DNA of 64,000 bases, taken from the NCBI RefSeq assembly GCF_000014125.1, contig NC_008593.1, positions 1,736,001-1,800,000 of the forward strand, given 5' to 3'. The notes beneath the pieces are model-generated. The model was not told the DNA's origin. It searched no databases and worked only from the letters and a program-made list of their open reading frames with translations. Below are positions 28,901 through 37,450 of this stretch, in pieces (position 1 is the first letter of the stretch; every line of letters begins with the position of its first letter). The DNA comes from Clostridium novyi NT. Lineage in GTDB: Bacteria; Bacillota; Clostridia; Clostridiales; Clostridiaceae. Made by a program: the position numbers and the translations under genes.

Positions 28901-31513
28901 ATGTATTTTAATAAAAATATTGAAGAAACTTTAAAAGAATTAAACACTAATATGGATACTGGCCTTACATCTGATGAAGTAAAAAATCGTCAAGAAAAGT
29001 ATGGACTAAATAAACTTGCCACTGAAAAAAAAGCTACAATATTTAAACTTATTTTATCTCAACTAAATGACGCCATGATTTATATACTTATTGGAGCTGC
29101 AATCCTTTCAGCTATTGTAGGTGAAATAAGCGATTCCATTATAATCGCTATAGTAATAATATTAAACGCTGTAATTGGTGTTATACAAGAATCTAAAGCT
29201 GAAAAATCCCTAGAAGCACTAAAAAGTCTTTCTACTCCTAAAGCTATTGTAAAAAGAGATGGTATTCTTAAAGAAATTCCCTCTGAAGAAATAGTACCTG
29301 GAGATATTATAATCATAGATGCTGGCAGATATATTCCATGTGATATACGTCTTATTGAAACTGCCAATCTTCAAATAGAAGAATCCGCACTAACTGGAGA
29401 ATCTGTTCCCGTGAGCAAAGATGCAACTATTACCTTAGAAAATGAAGATACACCACTTGGAGATAAAAAAAATATGGCGTTTATGTCTACACTAGCAAGC
29501 TATGGAAGAGGTGTAGGTATAGCTGTAGCTACTGGAATGGATACTGAAATAGGAAAAATTGCTTCACTTCTTAAAAATAATGAGAAAGAACTTACGCCAC
29601 TTCAAAAGAAACTAGAATCTCTTGGTAAAACTCTAGGAATTGCTGCCGTTTTAATAGCTATTCTTATATTCATAATAGGATATTTTCAAAAGAGAGAACT
29701 TCTTGAATTATTCTTAACAGCTATAAGCCTTGCTGTTGCAGCTATCCCTGAAGGACTTCCTGCTATTGTAACCATAGTCCTTGCAATTGGCGTTCAAAAA
29801 ATGATAAAGAAAAATGCTATAATAAGAAAACTTCCTGCTGTGGAAACTTTAGGTTCTGTAAATATAGTGTGTTCAGATAAAACAGGTACCCTTACTCAAA
29901 ATAAAATGACAGTAACAAAATTTTTTATTAACGATACTCTAAGAGATATAGAAAACTTAAATATAGATGAAAGTGAAAATAAATTGCTTATTGAAAACTT
30001 GGTTTTATGTAATGATGCAACGTATTCTGAAAAAGCATCTACAGGAGATCCAACAGAAATTGCACTTATAAATATGGGTGTTAACTACAATATATTTAAA
30101 GACGAACTTCAAAATAAACATAAAAGAATAGATGAAATTCCATTTGACTCAGATAGAAAACTTATGACAACTGTAAATGAATACGATAATGAACTTTATG
30201 TTATGACTAAAGGTGCCATAGATAGCTTACTTAAAATATGTAACAAAGCTCTAATAAATGGAAACACAGTGGACTTAACAGAAGATATTAAATCTAAAAT
30301 AATGGAAGCATCAAAATCTATGTCTAGTGAAGCACTAAGAGTACTTGGTGCAGCTTACAAGAAAATAAGTAATTCACACATAGAAATAGATAATCTAGAA
30401 ACCGACTTAACATTTATAGGACTTGTGGGCATGATTGACCCTCCTAGACTTGAAGTTAAAGATGCAATAGAATTAAATAAAAAAGCTGGAATTTCAACAG
30501 TTATGATAACTGGCGATCATAGTGATACTGCCTTTGCAATTGCTAAAGCATTAAATATAGCAGATGATCCATCAATGGTAATGTCAGGTTCTGAACTGGA
30601 TAAATTATCTGAAGAAGAACTAAGTTCTAGAATAGACAATTTAAGAGTTTTTGCTAGAGTTTCTCCAGAACATAAAGTAAAAATAGTAAACGCACTTAAA
30701 GCCAAAGGAAATATAGTATCAATGACTGGTGACGGTGTAAATGATGCTCCTTCCCTAAAAATAGCAGATATAGGAGTAGCTATGGGTATTACTGGTACAG
30801 ATGTTGCAAAAGGTGCATCTGATATGATACTTACTGATGATAACTTTTCTACCATAGTATCAGCTATTGAAGAAGGTAGAAATATCTATAATAATATAAA
30901 AAAATCTATACTATTTTTATTATCCTGTAATAGTGGTGAAATCGTGGCTATATTTTTATCTATCCTCTTAGGATGGAAATCTCCACTAAGATCAGTGCAT
31001 ATACTTTGGATAAACTTAATTACAGATTCACTTCCTGCACTAGCATTAGGTGTTGACCCTAAAGATGAAGATGTTATGAATCAAAAACCAAGAAGTCCTA
31101 AAGAAAGTATATTTACTGGAATACTTGGAAATCTAATTTTTAATGGTATATTAATTGGTGCTTTAACACTAATTGCTTTTCAAATAGGACTCCATAGATA
31201 TTCAAACTCATTAATGCATGCGCAAACCATGGCATTTATGGTAATGAGTATCTCAGAATTAATACACGCATTAAATGTTAGAAGCACAAAAAAATCTATA
31301 TTTAAAATAGGTTTATTCTCAAATAAACCATTAATATTATCCATAATTTTCGGTATAGTAATTCAAACAATTTTATTATTTATTCCTTTCCTTCGCAATG
31401 CATTTAAAGTATATAAATTAAATGTCTACGATTGGACTTGGGTTATTATTTTAAGTCTATGCCCACTTGTATTTAATGAGCTAATAAAACTATTTAAATC
31501 TTCTAAGAAATAA
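28901..31513 (+). CDS. P-type calcium-transporting ATPase
   Basis: An 870-residue P2A ATPase. TGES (actuator), DKTGTLTQNK (phosphorylated Asp), and TGDGVNDAPSLK (hinge) are all present. Membrane ion-binding residues match the Ca2+ pumps: PEGLPA in M4, SCNSGEIV in M5 (Asn and Glu), and NLITDSLPALALG in M6 (Asn and Asp). It should export Ca2+ from the cell. Start ATG 28901 has GGAGGTG 9 bases upstream. Monocistronic with its own terminator. Confidence 0.93.
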   Translation: MYFNKNIEETLKELNTNMDTGLTSDEVKNRQEKYGLNKLATEKKATIFKLILSQLNDAMIYILIGAAILSAIVGEISDSIIIAIVIILNAVIGVIQESKAEKSLEALKSLSTPKAIVKRDGILKEIPSEEIVPGDIIIIDAGRYIPCDIRLIETANLQIEESALTGESVPVSKDATITLENEDTPLGDKKNMAFMSTLASYGRGVGIAVATGMDTEIGKIASLLKNNEKELTPLQKKLESLGKTLGIAAVLIAILIFIIGYFQKRELLELFLTAISLAVAAIPEGLPAIVTIVLAIGVQKMIKKNAIIRKLPAVETLGSVNIVCSDKTGTLTQNKMTVTKFFINDTLRDIENLNIDESENKLLIENLVLCNDATYSEKASTGDPTEIALINMGVNYNIFKDELQNKHKRIDEIPFDSDRKLMTTVNEYDNELYVMTKGAIDSLLKICNKALINGNTVDLTEDIKSKIMEASKSMSSEALRVLGAAYKKISNSHIEIDNLETDLTFIGLVGMIDPPRLEVKDAIELNKKAGISTVMITGDHSDTAFAIAKALNIADDPSMVMSGSELDKLSEEELSSRIDNLRVFARVSPEHKVKIVNALKAKGNIVSMTGDGVNDAPSLKIADIGVAMGITGTDVAKGASDMILTDDNFSTIVSAIEEGRNIYNNIKKSILFLLSCNSGEIVAIFLSILLGWKSPLRSVHILWINLITDSLPALALGVDPKDEDVMNQKPRSPKESIFTGILGNLIFNGILIGALTLIAFQIGLHRYSNSLMHAQTMAFMVMSISELIHALNVRSTKKSIFKIGLFSNKPLILSIIFGIVIQTILLFIPFLRNAFKVYKLNVYDWTWVIILSLCPLVFNELIKLFKSSKK

Positions 31514-31559
31514 GTAAAGAGCTGTCACACAAAAGATTAGTGCGACAGCTCTTTACTTA
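31511..31559 (+). terminator. terminator after the Ca2+ ATPase gene
   Basis: A 20-bp stem (TAAGTAAAGAGCTGTCACAC against GTGCGACAGCTCTTTACTTA, one A-C mismatch) with a 9-base loop; it includes the ATPase stop codon. It also marks the left edge of the accessory island. Confidence 0.88.
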
Positions 31560-31576
31560 TAATTATATTAACAAAT

Positions 31577-31660
31577 TTAATATTCATCAGATGTACTGCC
31601 ATTTTCATAAAGCTTACATTTGAAATAGACTTCTTCAATTTTTCTATTCCATAGGATAAT
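31577..31660 (-). pseudogene. 3' remnant of an immunity-type gene
   Basis: An open frame without a start encodes RKIEEVYFKCKLYENGSTSD and stops at 31577. It reads like the end of a small acidic immunity protein but cannot be assigned. Its upstream part is shared with the decayed 34.42-kb copy, where the same frame ends differently after RKIEEAYF. Confidence 0.4.
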
Positions 31661-32243
31661 ATATATTTGCTACATAATTTTTATTTTCTTATTCCTAAAT
31701 ATGAATAACACTCATACCATTTACTTTAAAACTATCCAAATCATCAGTTTCACTCCTTAAATATAAATTAAAATATTTCAACATCTTCTCCTAAATATTT
31801 CAAACCTTTTTTTAATGATTTTATTATTTCTTTCCTACTCTCTTACTTTAAGCTCATTGCTTCATTTTTCTTCATATTTTGAGTAACGCCTAATACCTTT
31901 TTTGTACTCATACATTCTTCATAAAATAAAAACTAAAAGTTTTATATTACATATCCACTATAAATCTAAGCTAATACAATCACCTTCATCAAACCCTATC
32001 ACTATTTTTTTAATATTGATTTCATTAAATAATCCATATGTAGATTTTGAAATTTCTTTTATTATTAAAACAGCATATCCTAAATAAATTATATATTCGC
32101 CTATTTGTTTTATATCATTATCACTTTTCTTTAGTATTTTAGAAGCTTTATACAAGATCTCAGAATTAGCGTACATATCATCTGGCTCATATTCTAACTC
32201 CATTCTCCTCATATTTATCCACATCATATTTTAAAATATAATA
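31621..32243 (-). repeat. shrunken copy of the 34424-36390 immunity block
   Basis: About 620 bases nearly identical to the ends and joins of the 34424-36390 block, which is about three times longer. Missing are most of the 177-residue gene, one arm of the terminator, and the join from the Imm11-like start to the late part of the 190-residue gene. Each missing piece ends in a short repeat (see findings). Confidence 0.85.
31958..32243 (-). pseudogene. deletion fusion of two immunity genes
   Basis: The 3' part of the 190-residue gene (EYEPDDMYANSEILYKASKI to FDEGDCISLDL) is joined out of frame to the 5' end of the Imm11-like gene (YYILKYDVDKYEENGV). The first 10 residues of the longest open frame (MMWINMRRME) are that 5' end read in a wrong frame. 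No RBS is seen. It should make no functional protein. Confidence 0.8.
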
Positions 32244-32520
32244 CTGCTTTATTTTTTCAAATTCCTCCAAGAATATTGTAACATCCCCCCTTGCTATTTC
32301 ATCATATTCTTTAATTGACTTTAACATTAGTTCATGATAATTATTACAATGTCTACTAAGCTATCTGAAAAAATGTTTAATCCATTAGCCTCTATTAAAA
32401 AGTATCTGAATTCTATTGGAAATTCAGTTTGTATCATTTTTTCTAATTATTCTATTTCACTTTTTATCAACGGAACATAAATTTCATGAAGTAGGAAAAA
32501 TTTTTGAATTTCTTGTTGTA
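32244..32520 (-). pseudogene. SMI1/KNR4-like immunity gene remnant
   Basis: Minus-strand translation gives KFFLLHEIYVPLIKSEIE, a stop, then LEKMIQTEFPIEFRYFLIEA with NGLNIFSDSL following; then a frameshift leads to KEYDEIARGDVTIFLEEFEK, which runs into the Imm11-type start of the fused copy. The LP..YR.FL...NG pattern is that of the SMI1/KNR4 superfamily, widespread as toxin immunity proteins. One nonsense codon and at least one frameshift. Confidence 0.6.
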
Positions 32521-32529
32521 TCTAAGTCT

Positions 32530-32904
32530 CTAGTAATTTTCTAATTCTAGCATAATATCATTTATCAGATTATCTGCTGTTCTATATACAGAATCTTTAT
32601 TGTTCCAGAATATAGAGGTACTTTGTTTGTCTTTTTTCATTTCTGGAATCCATTCTTCAATAAATTCATATAAATCAATACTTTTTGCTATAGTTTCTTT
32701 CCATTCATTTCTTGCACAATATTCCGCAAATTCTTTCTTAGGCCATAGTGGAATTAAAACTCTTTTATTTTCATCTATAGTCGTTACCCATCCATTATCA
32801 TATAATCCCCATATTTCTTCATAGTCAACTATCTTTTTAATAAAGTACTCATATCTTATTTCTGCTGATACCTTTAAAACTGCTTCAAATTCTTTTTTAT
32901 TCAT
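32530..32904 (-). CDS. DUF2750 protein, probable immunity protein
   Basis: A 124-residue protein. RYEYFIKKIVDYEEIWGLYDNGW, PLWPKKEFAEYCA and EEWIPEM match the DUF2750 family pattern. It begins 7 bases after the stop of the Hint-linked toxin fragment, in the position that immunity genes occupy behind polymorphic toxins. A cognate-antitoxin role is inference. Ribosome binding site AGGAGG-like precedes ATG (TAAGGAGGTAAG). Confidence 0.8.
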   Translation of the reverse strand: MNKKEFEAVLKVSAEIRYEYFIKKIVDYEEIWGLYDNGWVTTIDENKRVLIPLWPKKEFAEYCARNEWKETIAKSIDLYEFIEEWIPEMKKDKQSTSIFWNNKDSVYRTADNLINDIMLELENY

Positions 32905-32911
32905 CTCTATC

Positions 32912-33508
32912 TTACCTCCTTAGTTTTCCATACTTATCAATTCTATGTTGAATTCTATGATTTCTAATAACTTGTAAATCACTATATGCATAGCCATACC
33001 CTTTTCTCGCTTCAAATCCTCTTCTATGCGCTAATTCATATCCTTTTGGAACTCTTATAGTTCTTCTTCTACCTTTTTTAATTAGGTTTATATCTCTTTT
33101 CAATTCACCTCTTAAACTTCTTGATAACTTTAAATCTTTTACTAATTCTTTTAGTCTAGCCTGTTTACCTTTACGTCCTATCTTGGCCATACATGAATTA
33201 TGCACCAAGACATTTCTATCTGATACAAAATACGTATGCCAGTCTTCTACTTCAAAGTTATATACTTTTACAGGCTTATTTAATATTTCTACATTTATTC
33301 TACTTACTTCAGTAACTTTTCCTGAATATAGAATTACCTTATCTCCTACTTTTAAATTACCTGCTTCTACCCATCCTTCTCCTATTACCCAGAATGGATG
33401 TGTTTCTGTTGTTTTTATTTCTTTTCCGTCTATATATAAATGTACTATTTTATTAGTTTCATGTACAAATATATTTTTGACTTTTTTTAATCCCTTTTCT
33501 TCCGTTTC
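32912..33508 (-). pseudogene. orphan toxin tip: pretoxin Hint domain plus C-terminal toxin domain
   Basis: An open frame of 199 codons with no proper start, bounded upstream by a stop at 33509. The first half is a PT-HINT pretoxin domain: ETEEKGLKKVKNIFV, THPFWVIGEGWVEAGNLKVG, VYNFEVEDWHTYFVSDRNVL, ending LVHN at the usual cleavage point. The second half is basic and carries KGYELAHRRGFEARKGYGY and HRIQHRIDKYGK, a toxin tip I recognise as a polymorphic-toxin C-terminus without certainty of its number. It is severed from any secretion or repeat region, and is followed directly by a DUF2750 gene. Confidence 0.75.
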
Positions 33509-33533
33509 TTATTCGTAAATTCTTTACAATAAC

Positions 33534-33573
33534 TAGAACCTAGAAGATCCTTAATGAAATCTTCTAGGTTCTA
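33534..33573 (-). terminator. terminator after the 75-residue immunity gene
   Basis: TAGAACCTAGAAGAT / ATCTTCTAGGTTCTA, perfect 15 bp, 10-base loop, between 33592 and the Hint cassette. Confidence 0.8.
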
Positions 33574-33591
33574 AACATAATCTTGTATTAA

Positions 33592-33819
33592 TTATGGTCT
33601 GATATAAGGCCATATCTCCCTTATACTTTTCGAATCAATTTTTCCATTTCGTAGTAGTTCTTCATATCCTTTAAAAGTTTGAGGTTCCACTTCACCATAC
33701 TTTGCTAAATGCCATCCTCTATCACTCCAGCTTATAGCATATCTATCTCCTTTGTACCCAAACTCAATCTCCATGCCCATTTCCAAATCTTCTATTAATT
33801 CTTCGTAAGTATAACTCAT
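33592..33819 (-). CDS. small immunity-type protein
   Basis: A 75-residue acidic protein (MSYTYEELIEDLEMGMEIEF ... ISWSDRGWHLAKYG ... ELLRNG ... IREIWPYIRP). It starts 26 bases after the frameshifted Rhs-toxin fragment, with GGGAGG before ATG, and is the natural candidate for that toxin's immunity protein. It resembles small proteins found beside WapA/Rhs toxins in Bacillus, but I cannot name the family. Confidence 0.65.
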   Translation of the reverse strand: MSYTYEELIEDLEMGMEIEFGYKGDRYAISWSDRGWHLAKYGEVEPQTFKGYEELLRNGKIDSKSIREIWPYIRP

Positions 33820-33845
33820 AAAATACCTCCCTATTTGTAATTAGA

Positions 33846-34323
33846 TTATTTTACCCAATCCCATATATATACATGAGGTACTATGGGATGATCCTTAGGA
33901 TTACCATGATTAGTGAAATCTACATCCCTTAAGGCACGTCCTAATTCATCATAAAATCTTCTTGCTATTACTTTTCCTAATTCATTAATCCTATCTAAAG
34001 TTAATGAAGGATTAGGATTATTATTTACCAACAACGGTTTAACTATCTTGTAATATATATTACTCCTGTTAATATTAGCGCTGCTCCAAACAAAACTGGG
34101 ACTATAAATGAACCTCCTATTACTCCTGCACATATAGCAAATCTACCATTATAATCTACCATATTAGGGTAATTATTATTACAATAAGCAAACATATTAT
34201 ATGATAATAGAGCTTCTGTTTTTCCTATAATACCGTCGGCATTTACAAACCTACCCCATTCAGAATTATAATATCTTGAATTTAAATAGTATAATCCTGT
34301 CTCAGTATCATATCTATATGCTC
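33846..34323 (-). pseudogene. orphan Rhs core end plus toxin domain, frameshifted
   Basis: The 5' part encodes the Rhs core end YRYDTETGLYYLNSRYYNSE, WGRFVNADGIIGKTEALLSY and NMFAYCNNN, then a hydrophobic stretch (AGVIGGSFIVPVLFGAALIL). A frameshift near 34045-34055 separates this from the tip: ELGKVIARRFYDELGRALRD, VDFTNHGNPKDHPIVPHVYI, WDW. The HGNPKxHPxxPHxxxWDW pattern is that of an Rhs/WapA-associated toxin. There is a stop just upstream of the Rhs core, so it is truncated as well as frameshifted. Confidence 0.75.
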
Positions 34324-34493
34324 AAACTTTTGAATTGACAATTAACAATTTACAGTGGAGAGTTATTAGTGAAATTATTTCAAAATTTCTTAGAATTAAG
34401 TTTTTAAGTTAAAGAAATTCCTATGAAATAGGCTTCTTCAATTTTTCTATTCCATAGGATAATATAAATTTGCTACATAATTTTTATTTTTTC
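34324..34493. other. junction segment without genes
   Basis: Sequence abruptly stops matching Rhs at 34323. It contains AATTGACAATTAACAATTTA, a direct-repeat-like element, and from 34424 joins the block also found at 31621. No gene seen. Confidence 0.5.
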
Positions 34494-35027
34494 TTATTCC
34501 GAAATATGAATAACACTCATACCATTTACTTTAAAACTATCCAAATCATCATTTTCTAGATGATATGGAATTTCATCTTCTCTAACTCTATGAAATCTTA
34601 ATGTTGCACTTGGATATTCTCCACAATCATAACTTAGTGTAATACAAAATTTATAGTTTGGATAAATTTCTTTTAATTTATTTGCCCATATTTTTTGTAA
34701 TTTTAAACCTAATTTCAATTCAGCCATACCTTTTATTTCATCTGGATATTCTATATAGTGGTCTATTACTACTTCACTATCTTCCCACTCAATTTCAGTA
34801 AAATCTCTCTCTCTCTTTCTCCCATTTTTTACATATTGAATGTATTTCTTTTCATCTACTTCCTTTTTAGGTAATTCTATAAATATACATCCTTCTATTT
34901 CTTTAAATTTAGGATCTATAAGTACACATATATTATCTATCTTTACCATTTCATCTTCATACTTATACTCTGCCGCTTTTTTTATTAATTCTCTCATTAA
35001 CTTATTGTATCTTATTATCAGTTTCAC
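34494..35027 (-). CDS. unknown protein, probable immunity type
   Basis: A 177-residue acidic cytoplasmic protein (MKLIIRYNKLMRELIKKAAE ... FKEIEGCIFIELPKKEVD ... IEWEDSEVVIDHYIEYPDE ... SVIHISE). I do not recognise it. It is the gene that is almost wholly deleted in the shrunken copy at 31.6-32.2 kb, of which only its last about 20 codons remain. The surrounding immunity genes suggest a similar role. Confidence 0.6.
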   Translation of the reverse strand: MKLIIRYNKLMRELIKKAAEYKYEDEMVKIDNICVLIDPKFKEIEGCIFIELPKKEVDEKKYIQYVKNGRKRERDFTEIEWEDSEVVIDHYIEYPDEIKGMAELKLGLKLQKIWANKLKEIYPNYKFCITLSYDCGEYPSATLRFHRVREDEIPYHLENDDLDSFKVNGMSVIHISE

Positions 35028-35200
35028 TCCTTAAATATAAATTAAAATATTTCAACATCTTCTCCTAAATATTTCAAACCTTTTTAATTCTTTTATTATT
35101 TCTTTCCTACTCTCTTACTTTAAGCTCATTGCTTCATTTTTCTTCATATTTTGAGTAACGCCTAATACCTTTTTTGTACTCATACATTCTTCATAAAATA

Positions 35201-35237
35201 AAAACTAAAAGTTTTATAACAAAAAACTTTTAGTTTT
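35201..35237 (-). terminator. terminator after the 190-residue immunity-type gene
   Basis: AAAACTAAAAGTTTT / AAAACTTTTAGTTTT perfect 15-bp arms. In the decayed copy at about 31.93 kb one arm is missing. Confidence 0.8.
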
Positions 35238-35251
35238 ATATTACATATCCA

Positions 35252-35824
35252 CTATAAATCTAAGCTAATACAATCACCTTCATCAAACCCTATCACTATT
35301 TTTTTAATATTGATTTCATTAAATAATCCATATGTAGATTTTGAAATTTCTTTTATTATTAAAACAGCATATCCTAAATAAATTATATATTCACCTATTT
35401 GTTTTATATCATTATCACTTTTTTTTAGTATTTTACTAGTTTTATATAAAATCTCAGAACTAGCATACATATCATCTGGCTCATATTCTAACTCTAAATC
35501 TTCTAAGTCTTGTCCTTCTTCTAGCTCAGCACCTGATAAATATAATCCACAAGTTTCTTCATCATCATAAACACCATCAAATAAACCAAAATATAAACAG
35601 TCTATATGATCCTCTGGTGGACTATCTTGTAAATTTTCTTCTATCCAATCTATTAAACATTCCTTTTCTTCATTAAAATCAAGTTCTCTTAATTCATTCC
35701 AAATATCACTTTCACATTTTTTATTACAATAATTTATTAGTTCATTCATTCCGTCATTTATACTTAAATTCTTATCTACAATATTAAATATATAATCATA
35801 ATATGATTTTACATATTGATACAT
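35252..35824 (-). CDS. unknown acidic protein, probable immunity type
   Basis: A 190-residue, strongly acidic protein (DFNEEKECLIDWIEENLQDS, GLYLSGAELEEGQDLEDLEL, and a C-terminus with EYIIYLGYAVLIIKEI). ATG at 35824, 7 bases after AGGGG, is chosen over one at 35842. It is not recognised as a named family. It follows the Imm11-like gene by 25 bases and is partly duplicated at 31.96-32.2 kb. Confidence 0.65.
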   Translation of the reverse strand: MYQYVKSYYDYIFNIVDKNLSINDGMNELINYCNKKCESDIWNELRELDFNEEKECLIDWIEENLQDSPPEDHIDCLYFGLFDGVYDDEETCGLYLSGAELEEGQDLEDLELEYEPDDMYASSEILYKTSKILKKSDNDIKQIGEYIIYLGYAVLIIKEISKSTYGLFNEINIKKIVIGFDEGDCISLDL

Positions 35825-35849
35825 AAGTAATCCCCTCACCAATATTATC

Positions 35850-36395
35850 TTAAATAGTCTTTACTTTTCTAAAACTAAATCCAGTAAATTTATTGTTTTC
35901 TATTATTAATTTTACTTTTTCAGATATAATTATTGAATCATAATCTTCTTTTAATTTAAAAACATCCTCTCCATTAATTTTATCTTTGTTAATGACACGA
36001 TTAATAAAGACTTTAACCCTAGATTCAATATACTCTGAGTTATCCAAATCAATAGCGTCTACTACTTTAATCATATTTAATACATAGCATTTTTCTGATT
36101 TGTTGTTATCTTTATTTATAACTGTTGTAGGTAGATATTGAAAACCATCTATATTATTTGTTTCCATAATATTTTTAAATCTTTCACTTACTATAGTCCA
36201 ACCAAAAACATTATCTATAAAATCTGTCATTTCATTTCCCTCACAAGGATTGAAATAAAATGAAATATTATTATCCCATTCTTCTATATATCTTCCTTTT
36301 GTAACAATATGCATATTAATATCATTGTTACAATATGCCATAACTCCATTCTCCTCATATTTATCCACATCATATTTTAAAATATAATAATTCAT
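35850..36395 (-). CDS. Imm11 / DUF1629-like immunity protein
   Basis: A 181-residue protein. The pattern FGWTIVSERFKNIMETNNIDGFQYLP, VLNMIKVVDAIDLDNSEY and ENNKFTGFSF matches the Imm11 (DUF1629) family of immunity proteins, in which the same S-E-R-F-K, NI-GFQ-P and VVD-ID blocks recur. It is probably an antidote to a contact-dependent or Rhs toxin whose gene is missing. The 5' end is also present in the fused pseudogene at 32.2 kb. Confidence 0.7.
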   Translation of the reverse strand: MNYYILKYDVDKYEENGVMAYCNNDINMHIVTKGRYIEEWDNNISFYFNPCEGNEMTDFIDNVFGWTIVSERFKNIMETNNIDGFQYLPTTVINKDNNKSEKCYVLNMIKVVDAIDLDNSEYIESRVKVFINRVINKDKINGEDVFKLKEDYDSIIISEKVKLIIENNKFTGFSFRKVKTI

Positions 36396-36496
36396 TTATA
36401 CCCTTAGTGAGATTATTTTTCTCACTAAGACACCTCCTTTTAACTTTTTAATTTATTATCAACCTCTTCTATATAACTTATCAGGATTATCAATTC

Positions 36497-36817
36497 TTAA
36501 TATTCCTCATAAAATAACTCTATTTTTTCATCGGGATATTCCCAGTCATCTGAGCAACTCAACATTTTTAAACCAATTTTATTTAAAGTTTTAACTTCTT
36601 CTGTACTAACATATATATATGCTTCCTCATCATCACCTTTACTTATAAACCAACAATATCCATTCTTTAAAAAATATAAATCATCTGGGTAACTTGGATA
36701 TTTCCAATTAAATAATCCCTTTGCATTCATAAATGCATCTGATTTATACATAGCATAAGTAATTAATTTGTTATACACATTATTTTCTTGTTCTTCATAT
36801 ATATATATTTCATACAT
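36497..36817 (-). CDS. unknown small acidic protein
   Basis: A 106-residue protein rich in Tyr, Glu and Asp (MYEIYIYEEQENNVYNKLIT ... FNWKYPSYPDDLYFLKNG ... CSDDWEYPDEKIELFYEEY). No family recognised. GGGAG precedes ATG. Size, charge and place suggest another immunity protein. Confidence 0.55.
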   Translation of the reverse strand: MYEIYIYEEQENNVYNKLITYAMYKSDAFMNAKGLFNWKYPSYPDDLYFLKNGYCWFISKGDDEEAYIYVSTEEVKTLNKIGLKMLSCSDDWEYPDEKIELFYEEY

Positions 36818-37142
36818 GTTTTAACTCTCCCTTAATTATTTAAAACAATTTTCCTTTATTTCTTTTATTTTCTGTTGTAATTATAAATTCATGTTATCAT
36901 TAATGCTTTTAATTGTATGCTGGTATATTAATCCATTAACTGAATATTAAAAGTGCAATTATCGACTTTCATCTAAATTACGCCATTCAGATTCGTTATC
37001 ATTTTAATCATAAGTTTTATCTACCGCCTTTTTAGGAATCAGGGAGTATGTTCTACAACATGAACCAGAAAAACAAGAAGCAGGACTTCATGAATTGGCA
37101 GTTGTAGTTGAAGTTCTTTTAGAATTTCTTATATTTAAAATT

Positions 37143-37265
37143 GTTAATACATTTTTATAATTTCACACATCAACAAAAGATGATTCCTATAACAGAAATC
37201 ATCTTTTTGACTTTTATATATATTCTTCTATAATTTTAATTTCATCCCAATAATGTGATAGTCCT
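37143..37265. repeat. direct repeat of 39613-39735
   Basis: Both copies contain AATACATTTTTATAATTTCA, GATGATTCCTATAACAGAAA and TATATATTCTTCTATAATTT, then the last codons of a CxxC-type small gene. Similarity is about 90% by eye. The two are 2.5 kb apart in the same orientation. Confidence 0.8.
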
Positions 37266-37335
37266 TTTTTATCATGTACTTTCCATCTTCTGTAGTTAGC
37301 TAATATTGCTTTATCCCCTTCCACTTGCATTATAT
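37213..37335 (-). pseudogene. 3' part of a paralogue of the 77-residue CxxC gene
   Basis: Minus-strand translation gives QVEGDKAILANYRRWKVHDK then KGLSHYWDEIKIIEEYI and a stop, matching RGLSPYWDELEIIEEYI at the end of the gene at 39691. The CxxC half is missing and unrelated residues precede the match. Confidence 0.6.
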
Positions 37336-37450
37336 TTGTAGCTTATGTTATAGCCATTTCCATCCATGATAAATTCACATTAAAAGCTAGGAGTTTTAAA
37401 CTACAAACTCCTAGCTTTTTTAATTTTTATTCTACATTACGAAAGTATTT

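Larger units (their letters stand above)
36818..37450. other. 633-base stretch of gene remnants
   Basis: No intact gene. From left: AT-rich filler; about 36955-37035, minus-strand shards reading NDNESEWRNLDESR with an in-frame stop just before; 37016-37160, a plus-strand open frame without a start; 37143-37265, a duplicate of 39613-39735; 37213-37335, the end of a CxxC-type immunity gene. An AT-rich hairpin (AAAAGATGATT / AATCATCTTTT) lies at 37175-37207. Confidence 0.55.

Noticed and set aside
31958..32227. 89-codon open frame as a separate small gene
   Set aside because: It is the end of the 190-residue gene read through a deletion joint, with a false N-terminus from the wrong frame of another gene and no RBS.
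33183..33518. 111-codon plus-strand frame
   Set aside because: It is the shadow of the Hint domain on the other strand; the minus strand encodes a clearly recognisable PT-HINT protein.
34330..34360. AATTGACAATTAACAATTTA as part of a CRISPR array
   Set aside because: Two or three near-copies of a short AT-rich word without spacers; no array of regular repeats exists in the window.
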